64,000 nt of DNA. Source: DATJLY01 sp035518375. GTDB taxonomy: Bacteria > Pseudomonadota > Alphaproteobacteria > ATCC43930 > CGMCC-115725. Numbering within the stretch: position 1 is the stretch's first letter; the number at the start of each line of letters is the position of its first letter. The DNA lies in NCBI GenBank assembly GCA_035518375.1, contig DATIXQ010000117.1, positions 111,216-175,215 of the forward strand, written 5' to 3'. The position numbers and the translations under genes were made by a program. Below the pieces are notes generated by a model. The model had not been told where the DNA came from. It ran no database searches and saw nothing but the letters and a program-made list of their open reading frames with translations. Of this stretch, positions 42,153 to 50,349 are shown piece by piece.

Positions 42153-43424
42153 TCATGCCACCTGTAGATCGGCGACCAGGACCTTGCCCTTGGTCTCGGG
42201 GCCGAGCGCGGCCGCCGCGGCCCAGCACAGCGCACCGATCCAGGTGCCGATGATCATCGGGACGGCCAGTCCCGTGCCGTAATGATCCGCCATGTAGGTC
42301 AGGAGGAGCGGAACGAAACCGCCGAAGATCGCCGCCTGGTGATAACAGAAGGCGGATGCGGTTGCGCGGATCTCGGTTGGGAAGCGCTCGTTGAGATAAG
42401 GCACCATCTGTCCCTGCATTCCGCCGCCGGCGCAAAGCCCTTGCGCGACGAAGCCCACGGCGACCCACAGGAAGTGGCTGGACAAGAGATAAAGCGGCGC
42501 GAGCGGCAGAGCGATGATCGCCGGGATGATGATCGCCGCGCGCCGGCCCCATTTGTCCGCCATCCAGCCCCAGCCGCAGGTCGACAGGAACAGGCCGAGA
42601 TTGGCGAAGAAGATCGGCGTCGCGACCATCCCCGGCGACAGGTGCAGGTCCTTTTGCAGATGCGTCGCGAAGAGCGCGTTGACCGAGTAGTAGGCGACAA
42701 AGCCGCCTGCCATCCAGATGCAGGCGCTGACCGTGTTGCCCAGCACCTTCAGCTTGAAGATGGAGAGAAGCGGGGCCCGGACCTCGCGCTTCTCCTCGCG
42801 CTGCCGGCGCCGGTTCTCGAGCCAGATCGCCGGTTCCTTGACGAACCTGCGGACATAGAAGACCGACAAGGCTGGCAAAACGCCAACCCACAGCATGCCG
42901 CGCCAGCCGATGTAGCTGTAGAAGAGGCCGTAGATCGCGCTCGACAGCATGAAGCCGAGGCCCCACGAGCCTTGCAGCACGCCGCCCATAAAGCCGCGCG
43001 AGCGGACCGGCCACGTCTCCATCGCGAGCGCCGCTCCGGCCGGCCATTCCGCGCCCATGCCCAAGCCGAGGAGCGCCCGGAAGAAGAACAGGTAGGCGAA
43101 GCTCGGCGAGAAACCCGCGGCGAAATTGCTGAGCGAATACCACAGGATCGAGATCATCAGCGGAATCTTGCGTCCGACCCGGTCGGCAAGCCACCCGGAC
43201 CCGACCGCGCCCACCAGGCGAAGCCAGAGCGTGACGGACAGGACGAACGCGACTTCGGTCAGCGGTACGTGAAATTCCTGCGAGATCGGTACGATGATGA
43301 GCAGGAACATCGTGAAGTCGAAGGCGTCGAGTGTCCACCCGAGCCAGGCTGCCCACCAGGCAAGCCATTGCTCTTTCGTCGGCTCCTTCCACCACGGAAC
43401 TTTCGCGTCCTGAGCTAGCGCCAT
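42153..43424 (-). CDS. MFS transporter, sialate/carboxylate:H+ symporter type
   Basis: A 423-residue, 12-helix major facilitator. The N-terminus EQWLAWWAAWLGWTLDAFDF with MFLLIIVPIS, the loop motif SGWLADRVGRKIPLM between helices 2 and 3, and LGLGMGAEWPAGAALAMETW place it with the NanT/JEN1-like metabolite symporters. The substrate is probably a carboxylate or sugar acid. It is a single gene, convergent with cckA. The two Ldh2-type dehydrogenases further right could use a related substrate, but there is no direct linkage. Confidence 0.85.
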   Translation of the reverse strand: MALAQDAKVPWWKEPTKEQWLAWWAAWLGWTLDAFDFTMFLLIIVPISQEFHVPLTEVAFVLSVTLWLRLVGAVGSGWLADRVGRKIPLMISILWYSLSNFAAGFSPSFAYLFFFRALLGLGMGAEWPAGAALAMETWPVRSRGFMGGVLQGSWGLGFMLSSAIYGLFYSYIGWRGMLWVGVLPALSVFYVRRFVKEPAIWLENRRRQREEKREVRAPLLSIFKLKVLGNTVSACIWMAGGFVAYYSVNALFATHLQKDLHLSPGMVATPIFFANLGLFLSTCGWGWMADKWGRRAAIIIPAIIALPLAPLYLLSSHFLWVAVGFVAQGLCAGGGMQGQMVPYLNERFPTEIRATASAFCYHQAAIFGGFVPLLLTYMADHYGTGLAVPMIIGTWIGALCWAAAAALGPETKGKVLVADLQVA

Positions 43425-43659
43425 GAAGTCCTCCCGTTTTCCGCCCCGCGGGCGGTTTGATTTGGCGTTGCCGTCAAGAAGTGCCGTTCTGGTGCGGCTT
43501 TGAATGTTCGTCTTCTCCGATCCTCTACTCCTTATGGACTAGGCGTGTTCCACGCGCGCCGGCCGGGCATCGTGGACGCCCCTGGCTTCCCAATTCTTTG
43601 GACGAAAACGGTTGCGATGTAAAGGAATCACATTGGCCATACGGGCCGGCGCAAGAATC

Positions 43660-44217
43660 TCAGCGACGGCGGCCGGCGAGCCCCGCGCCCATATCCTGTT
43701 CGCCCCCAGTCTCGAACGGAATGTCGTAGACGGTCTCGAGCGCGTCGGCGAGATCCTGTTTGAAATTGGGCAGCGCATCGGCCGCGATCTTTTGCAGCGC
43801 GGGGTTGTTGTCGCGCTCCGCGGCGAAAGTGAAGTCGTCGAGCGCGTTCTGTTGATCCTGGATTTGCGAGGCAATGTAGGCGCGTTCGAACGCTTCGCCC
43901 GACAGGGCCGCGAGCTGCGCCGCGTCGGGCGTGCGCGCGGTGTCGGGCGCCGTGCCGGATGTGCGCGCGAACTCGGCGAGTTGGTCGCCGAGCGGCGCGC
44001 TGTGCGCGGCGATGCGCTGCGCCAGGGCGACGACCGCCGGCGTGCGCGCCTTCTTTTCGGCAAGCTCCGAAAGCGCGAGCTGCGATTGCGCGTGCGCCAA
44101 GGCCGAGGAGACGAAGATCTGATCCTCGAGCGCGCCTCTGTCGCCGGTATGCTCTTCGGCGCACCCCTGAATTAGAAGCGCCGCGGCAAGCGCCGCCCCC
44201 AGTCCCACGAGCCGCAT
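43660..44217 (-). CDS. DUF4142-like lipoprotein
   Basis: A 185-residue predicted lipoprotein: MRLVGLGAALAAALLIQGC gives a signal peptide with lipobox LIQGC, followed by a ferritin-like helical domain of the DUF4142 type (QIFVSSALAHAQSQLALSEL; EAFERAYIASQIQDQQNALD). The ATG follows a strong GAGGAGGG ribosome-binding site; an in-frame ATG further upstream lacks one. DUF4142 proteins are periplasmic and of unknown function. It is a single gene facing away from its right-hand neighbour. Confidence 0.82.
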   Translation of the reverse strand: MRLVGLGAALAAALLIQGCAEEHTGDRGALEDQIFVSSALAHAQSQLALSELAEKKARTPAVVALAQRIAAHSAPLGDQLAEFARTSGTAPDTARTPDAAQLAALSGEAFERAYIASQIQDQQNALDDFTFAAERDNNPALQKIAADALPNFKQDLADALETVYDIPFETGGEQDMGAGLAGRRR

Positions 44218-44341
44218 GAACCCTCCTCGGTCGGGCCCATTCTGCCTTGCGCCGCGGTTCGCTGTCGAGCGGAAGTGGCTCTTCGACATTTCTTAGGGTT
44301 TGGAGAGCAGAAGAGCGCAGCTCGAATGAGGAAATGCGCGC

Positions 44342-44572
44342 ATGTTTAGACAAAATGTTCGCATCGGCATCACGCTTGGTCACGCGTGCGGCGTCGTCGG
44401 CGCGATGATCGCGCTTGATTCCGTGCTCGCGCGCTTTGGCTATACGGCCGATCGCGTGTTCCCATATCCCGTCATCGCCGCGTGCATCATCGGCGTACTC
44501 ATGATCGTGCTGGGTCAGCGGCTGATCTATGAGAGCAGCATCAAGCGGAATAAGGGACCGTGGGGGCAGTGA
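44342..44572 (+). CDS. Small two-helix membrane protein
   Basis: A 76-residue protein with two hydrophobic segments (about 8-27 and 41-58) and a basic C-terminus (SIKRNKGPWGQ). I recognise no family. Start and codon use look regular, but there is no strong ribosome-binding site, and it is not linked to a clear operon. Confidence 0.6.
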   Translation: MFRQNVRIGITLGHACGVVGAMIALDSVLARFGYTADRVFPYPVIAACIIGVLMIVLGQRLIYESSIKRNKGPWGQ

Positions 44573-44701
44573 GCGGACTCTGACGAGGCGCCCGTGCTGG
44601 CGGGCACGGGCTCGCGACGATCAGGCTAGTGCCCGCGGGCGCCGCCAGCGCGTATCATCGGCTCTCGCGTGCGCCGTGGCGCTGTTGAAGGAGGGCCGCC
44701 G

Positions 44702-45271
44702 ATGCCTGCCGACATACCCGAATTGCTCCGCGACTTCGTGACCGAAGTCAGAGCGCTGTGGCGGGAGGACTTGCCCGACGCCGAGCGCTGGAAAAGGGTG
44801 GCGGGCCTCTTGCCGATGCTGCTCGGCTCCGAGGCGCTCAAGGAGAGCGCAAAGTCTTGGCCGGCGCCTCCGGCCGGCCATCCGCGCGCGCAGAACCTGC
44901 TGTTCTACGAGGATCGCGACTACCATTTCGTCATCAATGGCTTGATCAAGCGGCCGGGCGATCGCACCGCCGTCCATGACCACGCCCATACGTGGACGGT
45001 CTATAGCGTGCTCGAAGGCTCCGAGCGGGTCGTGCGCTATCGCCGCAACGGCAGCGCGATCGAAGAGGACGGCGATTATCACGTGCGCCCCGGCTTCGTT
45101 GACGTCGTGCCGCCGCGCATGATCCATGCCGAGTACGCGGGCCCCGAACGCACCGTCGCGGTGATCGTGCGGAGCCAGAAGGTCGGGGATTTCCCGCAAG
45201 GACGCTTCGATCCCGCGACCGGCGCCGCGGGCGAGGCGCCCGGACCGGAGCAGGTGCCTTACACTCTCTGA
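44702..45271 (+). CDS. Cysteine-dioxygenase-like cupin protein
   Basis: A 189-residue double-stranded beta-helix protein of the predicted metal-dependent CDO-like type (COG5553). The metal-binding motif is seen in VHDHAHTWTVYSVLEGSERV (two His and a downstream Glu), with a third histidine in VPPRMIHAEYAG. An N-terminal helical segment precedes the cupin. The family includes thiol dioxygenases, but the substrate is unknown here. GGAGGGCCGCCG just before the ATG provides the ribosome-binding site. Confidence 0.82.
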   Translation: MPADIPELLRDFVTEVRALWREDLPDAERWKRVAGLLPMLLGSEALKESAKSWPAPPAGHPRAQNLLFYEDRDYHFVINGLIKRPGDRTAVHDHAHTWTVYSVLEGSERVVRYRRNGSAIEEDGDYHVRPGFVDVVPPRMIHAEYAGPERTVAVIVRSQKVGDFPQGRFDPATGAAGEAPGPEQVPYTL

Positions 45272-45316
45272 GAGCGCCTGAGCGACATCGCGCGCGGGGC
45301 CTTTCCGTGCGCGCCG

Positions 45317-45523
45317 TCAAGGCACCACCTCCCGCGTGTACGTGTTATCGACCACCAGCACCGGGCAATCGCGGGCGCAAATCGGCAGCCGGCTGGCGCC
45401 TCGATAGAGCGCGCGACCATACTTCGCTTCCGCTTGCTTCGGGCGCAGCAAGGCGCCGTTGCGTTCGCGCCAGAAGACGCTACGAACAAGAACAGGGATG
45501 GGCTTGAATGCAGGTTCTTCCAT
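45317..45523 (-). CDS. Small hypothetical protein
   Basis: A 68-residue basic protein with a short hydrophobic end (CPVLVVDNTYTREVV) and two cysteines. No family recognised. A GGGGG run lies ahead of the start. Isolated and short, so it could be non-coding. Confidence 0.35.
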   Translation of the reverse strand: MEEPAFKPIPVLVRSVFWRERNGALLRPKQAEAKYGRALYRGASRLPICARDCPVLVVDNTYTREVVP

Positions 45524-45684
45524 CGCATCCCCCAATCGGGCGCGCGTGAGTGCGGCCCTTCGGTAGCGACCGCTACGTCAATGTGAGGGAGCGATGCAAG
45601 TTAATTAGTTGGTTATGCAATTATATGCGCTATCGTTAGAGACGATTGGGCGTATCGCAAACTTTAAAGACGTATCGGGCAGAC

Positions 45685-46809
45685 TCAGACAAGATCAAGG
45701 CGCACTTTTTCGTACTTCTGTCTCAACAGCGAGATAAAGTTTTCGCCGCGGGCTACGGCTGCAATGTCGCCTTGATCGACAACCACGATCACGATTCCGC
45801 GGTCCTGGAAGATCTTAAGTTGCTCGCGCGCTGCATCCTTGGTGCGCCCTTCGCCGGTTATCCCTTCCCTTGAGAAAATCACGCCGAAGCGTGCTTTGAC
45901 GGAGTCAAGGACCCGACAGAATTTGGCGAAGTGGGTAAAATCGGCGGGATCCTGCCAGTCCTTGCATTCACAAACGAAATAGCGGCCCAGTTCTGATCGG
46001 AAGTCTATTTCTGGCCCCTCAACTGAACAGATGACATCGTAATCTGTCGAACCACTACGCTGTCGGGTCTTGGTTCGGCAACCTGGCATGCACGAGAAAA
46101 GGTAGTCCGCGATTGCTTCGAGGGCTTTTCCTGTTCCATCGCCCTGACGGGCGATTAAATTCCTGACATAACGCGTGTTAGTAACGTAGACGCCAATCTC
46201 CTGGGGTGAAGGAACTTGAGAGATCCAGCTTCTATCGAGGCGTTGCAGAACCCACTCGGGGTACGCCCCTTGCTCGTTATCAGCCGTGAAGTGCTGGTAC
46301 ATCTCGTTCGCATAGCGCCTGAACACGGCATCGGAAATGCCTTCGCCCCATACCATTCGGAAATAGACACCAGTCGTTTCCGCGGGAACATTACCCGCGT
46401 TTCCAATTGCATCCTCGACAAGTGTGAGCATGAGATACCTTCGTGCGATCACGGGGTACCCCAGTGCTCGGTAGCACTCATATATCCAGACCAGAGGTGT
46501 CCCCTTGGACTCCCAAGTATTCTTTGCCAATTGGGCCTGAAGTAATTGATCATAAAGACCAGCGTACATGGCTAGCGCTTCGTGAAAGCGGCCCGTCACG
46601 CGATAGAAGTTGCCAATCGCTTCCCACGCTCGGTGCCCAGTTGATTTAGGCGTGATCGATGTGGCCGGGAATACGCTGGGAAGTGAATCACACAGGTTCG
46701 CGGCACTGCGCCGATCGTTTAACAAAATCCCGTGAAGCTCGCGCGGCAGATGGTCCCGCTCGATCTCGTCCGCGAGCCTCTTCGCGTATTCTTCAGCTGT
46801 TTCGGCCAT
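45685..46809 (-). CDS. TPR plus PD-(D/E)xK nuclease-like protein
   Basis: A 374-residue protein, clearly more AT-rich than its neighbours. Residues about 55-130 include a TPR-like motif (HRAWEAIGNFYRVTGRFHEA), and residues about 225-374 look like a restriction-endonuclease fold: helix GKALEAIADYLFSCMPGC, then acidic TDYDV (Asp256/Asp258), and strand YFVCECKDW with the E-x-K pair Glu281 and Lys283, followed by helix and strand RFGVIFSREGI. This matches the Mrr/VSR-type arrangement D...ExK. No methyltransferase or helicase partner is adjacent. ATG at 46809 has an AGGGA ribosome-binding site. A defence or DNA-processing role is inferred. Confidence 0.7.
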   Translation of the reverse strand: MAETAEEYAKRLADEIERDHLPRELHGILLNDRRSAANLCDSLPSVFPATSITPKSTGHRAWEAIGNFYRVTGRFHEALAMYAGLYDQLLQAQLAKNTWESKGTPLVWIYECYRALGYPVIARRYLMLTLVEDAIGNAGNVPAETTGVYFRMVWGEGISDAVFRRYANEMYQHFTADNEQGAYPEWVLQRLDRSWISQVPSPQEIGVYVTNTRYVRNLIARQGDGTGKALEAIADYLFSCMPGCRTKTRQRSGSTDYDVICSVEGPEIDFRSELGRYFVCECKDWQDPADFTHFAKFCRVLDSVKARFGVIFSREGITGEGRTKDAAREQLKIFQDRGIVIVVVDQGDIAAVARGENFISLLRQKYEKVRLDLV

Positions 46810-46851
46810 CTGGTCCCTGAAGGGTAGGGCGCGAACGCGCACCGAACAATC

Positions 46852-46879
46852 TGTCCGCGTTGTCCGCGAATTGTCCGCG
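46852..46879. repeat. Three TGTCCGCG repeats upstream of nuclease-like gene
   Basis: The octamer TGTCCGCG occurs at 46852-46859, 46861-46868 and 46872-46879, giving periods of 9 and 11 bases, about 45-70 bp ahead of the nuclease-like gene. It may be an operator. No other copy stands out in the window. Confidence 0.5.
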
Positions 46880-46935
46880 AAACAGGGCGGAAGCGCTTTG
46901 AATCACACCGAACGGGACAGACCGAAGCGGAAAGC

Positions 46936-46953
46936 GGCCGCTAAAAAGCGGCC
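46936..46953 (-). terminator. Hairpin downstream of tRNA-Ser
   Basis: On the minus strand GGCCGCT-TTTT-AGCGGCC forms a 7-bp stem starting 18 bp after the tRNA 3' end. There is no U-run after it, but position fits processing or termination of the tRNA transcript. Confidence 0.4.
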
Positions 46954-46970
46954 ACGTTTTCAAAGGCTCT

Positions 46971-47060
46971 TGGCGGATGGGGTGGGATTCGAACCCACGA
47001 TCGAGTTGCCCCGATGCCGGTTTTCAAGACCGGTGCCTTAAACCGCTCGGCCACCCATCC
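46971..47060 (-). tRNA. tRNA-Ser (anticodon UGA)
   Basis: The 90-nt minus-strand sequence folds as a class II tRNA: acceptor arms GGATGGG and CCCATCC, D-arm GGCCGAGCGGTTTAAGGC, anticodon loop CTTGAAA with TGA (47024-47026 on the plus strand reads TCA), a long variable arm, T-arm GTGGGTTCGAATCCCAC, discriminator G and an encoded CCA. The long variable arm and the UGA anticodon identify serine. Confidence 0.97.
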
Positions 47061-47091
47061 GCGGCTGCCATTATAGAGCGTGCGGGTGCCC

Positions 47092-47214
47092 TCAGTTCGT
47101 AAGCTCTGCTGGCGGGGGTGCCGCCGGCAGAATGAAATGGGCGACGAACAGCGCCACCACGAACAGGGCGAGCGCGATCCCGATATAGTCGTAGCGGTCG
47201 AGGCGGCGGCGCAT
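47092..47214 (-). CDS. Putative 40-residue single-span membrane protein
   Basis: A short frame encoding a basic start (MRRRLDRYDYIG), a 20-residue hydrophobic segment (IALALFVVALFVAHFILPA) and a Pro-rich end. It lies 31 bp behind the Ldh2-type gene on the same strand. The ribosome-binding site is poor, so the call rests on the tidy membrane topology. Confidence 0.4.
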   Translation of the reverse strand: MRRRLDRYDYIGIALALFVVALFVAHFILPAAPPPAELTN

Positions 47215-47245
47215 GGCGGCAGTGGAGCCGATCGCGCGCCGCGGC

Positions 47246-48298
47246 TCAAGCCTTCTGCGCCGGCATGGCGACGCCGAAGCGCTCAGCGACGCGGGCGAGA
47301 TCGGTCCACACGCCCGCCGGCACCGGAATGCCGCTCGCGCGCCGCGCCTCATATATGCGGTCGCCGCGCTCGCCCGGCATCAGGATCTCGTCGAAGCCCG
47401 CCTGGCGCGGCAGCGCCCGCAATAGATCGGCAAGCCGGGCGACGCCGGCGCGGAATGCGGCCGGATCGGCGAAGCGCGCGATGTCGATCGCGATGAGGAA
47501 GCTGTTCTGGCGGTGGAGCGCGGCCGCTCCGCCCTCGGCGAGCGCCGGCGCGAGGATGGCGTTGCCGGTGAGGATGCTCGCGATGCATTCCGCCATGAGC
47601 GAGAGCCCCGCGCCCTTGGCTCCGCCCAAGGGGAGCGGCAGCTCGGCTTTCTGCGCGTCGGTCGTGGCGGCGCCCTCGGCATCGAGCGCCCAGCCCGGCG
47701 CAAGCTTTGCTCCCGCGCGGCGCAACGCGGCGAGCCGCCCGAGCGAGACGACGCTCGTCGCCATGTCGAGCACGATCGGCCGCTCGCCGCCGCCCGGTAC
47801 CGCAAACGAGAGCGGGCTCGTCGAGACCGCGGCGACGCGGGCGCCGTGATAGGGCATGTTGGGAATGGACGCCGTCGCCGCGATCGCCGCCATGCCGTGC
47901 TCGGCGACGCGCCGCGTGTAGAAGCCGATCGCCGCCGTGTGCGTCGTGCGCCGCACGAGCGCGAGGCCTATGCCGGCGGCGCGCGCCTTCGCCATCGCCA
48001 GGTCGGCGGCATAGGTCATGGCGATGGGCCCGGCCGCGCGGTCGGCGTCGATCATGACCGCGGCCGGTGCGTCGAGCCGCAGCATCATCACGGGCTTGGG
48101 GTTGAGCCCGCCCTCGTCGATGATCTCGATATAGCGCGGGATGCGCTGCACGCCGTGACCGTCATTGCCGCGCAGGTTCGACCACACGAGCACGTGCGCC
48201 ACCTGCGCCGCGTGCTCCTTGGACATGCCGGTCGCACGGAAGATCGCGGCGGCGAAATCTTCGAGCGCCGCCGCCGCGACGACCGGCGTCTCCGCCAT
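47246..48298 (-). CDS. Malate/L-lactate dehydrogenase family (Ldh2) oxidoreductase
   Basis: A 350-residue NAD(P)-dependent oxidoreductase of the MDH/YlbC/Ldh2 type, distinct in fold from classical lactate and malate dehydrogenases. Family marks: SNLRGNDGHGVQRIPRYIEI, RTTHTAAIGFYTRRVAEHGM, SPLSFAVPGGGERPIVLDMA, and GGAKGAGLSLMAECIASILT. Members reduce or oxidise 2-hydroxy or 2-keto acids and delta-1-piperideine-type substrates. It is 4 bp downstream of the alpha/beta hydrolase gene; a second, divergent-sequence paralogue lies just beyond that, suggesting one catabolic operon. Confidence 0.88.
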   Translation of the reverse strand: MAETPVVAAAALEDFAAAIFRATGMSKEHAAQVAHVLVWSNLRGNDGHGVQRIPRYIEIIDEGGLNPKPVMMLRLDAPAAVMIDADRAAGPIAMTYAADLAMAKARAAGIGLALVRRTTHTAAIGFYTRRVAEHGMAAIAATASIPNMPYHGARVAAVSTSPLSFAVPGGGERPIVLDMATSVVSLGRLAALRRAGAKLAPGWALDAEGAATTDAQKAELPLPLGGAKGAGLSLMAECIASILTGNAILAPALAEGGAAALHRQNSFLIAIDIARFADPAAFRAGVARLADLLRALPRQAGFDEILMPGERGDRIYEARRASGIPVPAGVWTDLARVAERFGVAMPAQKA

Positions 48299-48302
48299 GA
48301 CG

Positions 48303-49172
48303 CTAGGCGCGCGCCGGGAAGTATTTGTCGAGCCAGCCGCGGATCACCGACACGACGCGCGGGTTCTCGTCCGAGAACATGAAATGGTCGGTCTCGGCGA
48401 AGAGATGAAGATCCGTCGGCTGGCGCGAATGCTCGAAGAGCCGCACCGATTGCTCGGTCGGCGTCACGCTGTCGTTCGAGCTGTGAAGCAGGAGGAGCGG
48501 GCGCGGGGCGATCTTGCCCACGACCTCGTTGGCGCGGAACTCGAACATGCTTTCGACCGTGTCGAACGGGAACTCCATGATCGAGTTCGAGGCGAGGTTG
48601 GTGCGCAGGTGCGGCGGGATCGGCACGATGTCGTAGCGCGGTACCATGAGCGTGCGGCCGTCGGCCTTGGCACGCCGGCCTTCCTCCATCATGCGGGTGA
48701 AGCGCGCCCACGCTTCGGGGCTCGCGTGCTGGCGGCGGAACTTGGTCTCGCCGTCGCCCCAGCCGCCGCTCGAGATGATGGCGGCGAGCCGTTCGTCGAC
48801 GCCGCCCGCATAGACCGCGACGGCGGCGCCAAAGCTCGATCCGACGGCGGCGACGCGCGTGCCGTCGATGTCGCGGCGCGTGCCGAGATAGGAGACCGCG
48901 GCGCGCACGTCCGCCACCTGCTCGAGGCAGATGACGCGCGCCTTCTCGCCCTCGCTCTCGCCGCAGCCGCGAAAATCGAAGCGCATCGCCGCATAGCCCC
49001 AGCTCGCGAGCATGCGGCACGGGTTGACGCAGTTGCTGCTCGCCTTGTTGCTGCCGAAGCCGTGGAGCACGAGGAAGGCAGGCCGCCGCTCGCCCGGCTT
49101 CATGTCGTTCGGCAGATGAAGGATGCCCGCAAGCTGAAGCTCGGCCGATTGAAAGGCGACGCGCTCTTCCAT
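48303..49172 (-). CDS. Alpha/beta hydrolase
   Basis: A 289-residue alpha/beta-hydrolase. The nucleophile elbow is GSSFGAAVA (Ser in GxSxG), preceded by the oxyanion LVLHGFGSNKASS and the segment MRFDFRGCGESEGEKA; the catalytic His is likely in ETDHFMFSDENPR. A YycG-type peptidase or dienelactone/esterase role cannot be separated by motif. The ATG follows a GAGCGAG site. It sits between the two Ldh2-type dehydrogenases with 4 bp to the downstream one, so it may hydrolyse an ester or amide whose acid is then oxidised. Confidence 0.85.
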   Translation of the reverse strand: MEERVAFQSAELQLAGILHLPNDMKPGERRPAFLVLHGFGSNKASSNCVNPCRMLASWGYAAMRFDFRGCGESEGEKARVICLEQVADVRAAVSYLGTRRDIDGTRVAAVGSSFGAAVAVYAGGVDERLAAIISSGGWGDGETKFRRQHASPEAWARFTRMMEEGRRAKADGRTLMVPRYDIVPIPPHLRTNLASNSIMEFPFDTVESMFEFRANEVVGKIAPRPLLLLHSSNDSVTPTEQSVRLFEHSRQPTDLHLFAETDHFMFSDENPRVVSVIRGWLDKYFPARA

Positions 49173-49248
49173 GAAAATCTCGCTCCCACTCGTTCCGGGA
49201 ACCATACGCTCGCCGCGCGGGCGCCTCAAGCGCGGCCCGGCGATGCTT

Positions 49249-50304
49249 TTAACCGTGCGGGATCGCGCTCGTTGGAAGTCCCGCGTCCTCGGCCGCGGAC
49301 GCGAGTTCCTTCCAGGTGTTCGTGTCGATCGGAATGCCATCGGCGAGGCGCTTGGCGCGCGACTTGCGCTCTGGTTCGCCTGCGATCATCACCTCCTCGA
49401 CGCCGGGCCGCGTGGGCGAGGATTTGACCCAGCCGATCACGGCCTCCATTTCGCGGGCCATCTCCTTCGTGTCGCCGAAGCGCGCAGGATCGAGCACGAT
49501 CGAGAACATGCCGTTCTTGACGCCGTGATTGGGAATGCCGGCCTGCATCGCGCCGCCGCCGGTCAGCACTCCGGCCAGCAGCTCGCAGGCAAGCGCCAGG
49601 CCCGAGCCCTTATGGTCGCCGAACGGAAGCATCGCACCATTGCCGCGAAAGAAGACCGCGGGGTCGGTCGCGTTGTTGCCGTGCGCGTCGATCAGGTAGC
49701 CGTGCGGCAGCTCTTTGCCCTCGTTGAGGGCGACGCGCAGCTTGCCCGCGGCGACGCGGCTCGTCGCGAAGTCGAGCACCACCGGCGGCGTTCCGGCGGC
49801 ACTGGGGAAGGTGATGCAGACTGGATTGGTGCCGAACCGGCCGGTCATGCCGCCGAACGGCGCGACCCTTCCCGGCGCGATCATCACATTCACGAACTGG
49901 ATCGACGCGAGGCCTGCGGCCGCCGCCTGCTCGCCATAGGCGCCGACGCGCGCGACGTGATGCGTGTTGCGCAAGGCGAAGATGCCGACACCATCGGTCT
50001 TCGCCTTGGCGATCGCCCATTCGGTGGCTTCGCGCGCGGTGACCTGCCCGTAACCCATCTGGCCGTCGAACACGGCGATCGGTCCGAGCTCATGCACCAG
50101 CACGGCGTGCTGGTTGGGCCGCAGATGACCCTCGCGCACGTTGCGCATGTAGGTCGGGATCATGCCGACGCCGTGGCTGTCATGGCCTTTGAGATTGGCC
50201 TCGACCAGATGGCTCGCGACCTCATCGGCTTCGTTTGCGGCGCTGCCGGAGGCCGCGATGATGTCCCGGGCAAGGCGGGTCAGCGCTTCTACGGTGATGA
50301 TCAT
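49249..50304 (-). CDS. Second Ldh2-type malate/lactate dehydrogenase
   Basis: A 351-residue paralogue of the other Ldh2-type enzyme with the same core: ANLKGHDSHGVGMIPTYMRN, RNTHHVARVGAYGEQAAAAG, TGRFGTNPVCITFP and FGDHKGSGLALACELLAGVL. The active-site His of the family lies in the SHG and HH segments. The sequences differ clearly, so the two probably have different substrates rather than being recent duplicates. It is separated from the hydrolase gene by about 75 bp and lies 45 bp after modB on the same strand. Confidence 0.88.
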   Translation of the reverse strand: MIITVEALTRLARDIIAASGSAANEADEVASHLVEANLKGHDSHGVGMIPTYMRNVREGHLRPNQHAVLVHELGPIAVFDGQMGYGQVTAREATEWAIAKAKTDGVGIFALRNTHHVARVGAYGEQAAAAGLASIQFVNVMIAPGRVAPFGGMTGRFGTNPVCITFPSAAGTPPVVLDFATSRVAAGKLRVALNEGKELPHGYLIDAHGNNATDPAVFFRGNGAMLPFGDHKGSGLALACELLAGVLTGGGAMQAGIPNHGVKNGMFSIVLDPARFGDTKEMAREMEAVIGWVKSSPTRPGVEEVMIAGEPERKSRAKRLADGIPIDTNTWKELASAAEDAGLPTSAIPHG

Positions 50305-50349
50305 GGCAATGGTCCTATTTTTCGTGAGCGCATCTGCCGGGGCGTCCTT

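Noticed and set aside
40696..43395. An 899-codon minus-strand open frame spanning cckA and the MFS gene
   Set aside because: It runs out of frame through the MFS gene and antisense to cckA, so it is not a fusion gene.
46800..47100. An att site or integrated island at tRNA-Ser
   Set aside because: No repeat of the tRNA 3' end and no integrase were seen within 2 kb, although the adjacent nuclease-like gene is compositionally unusual.
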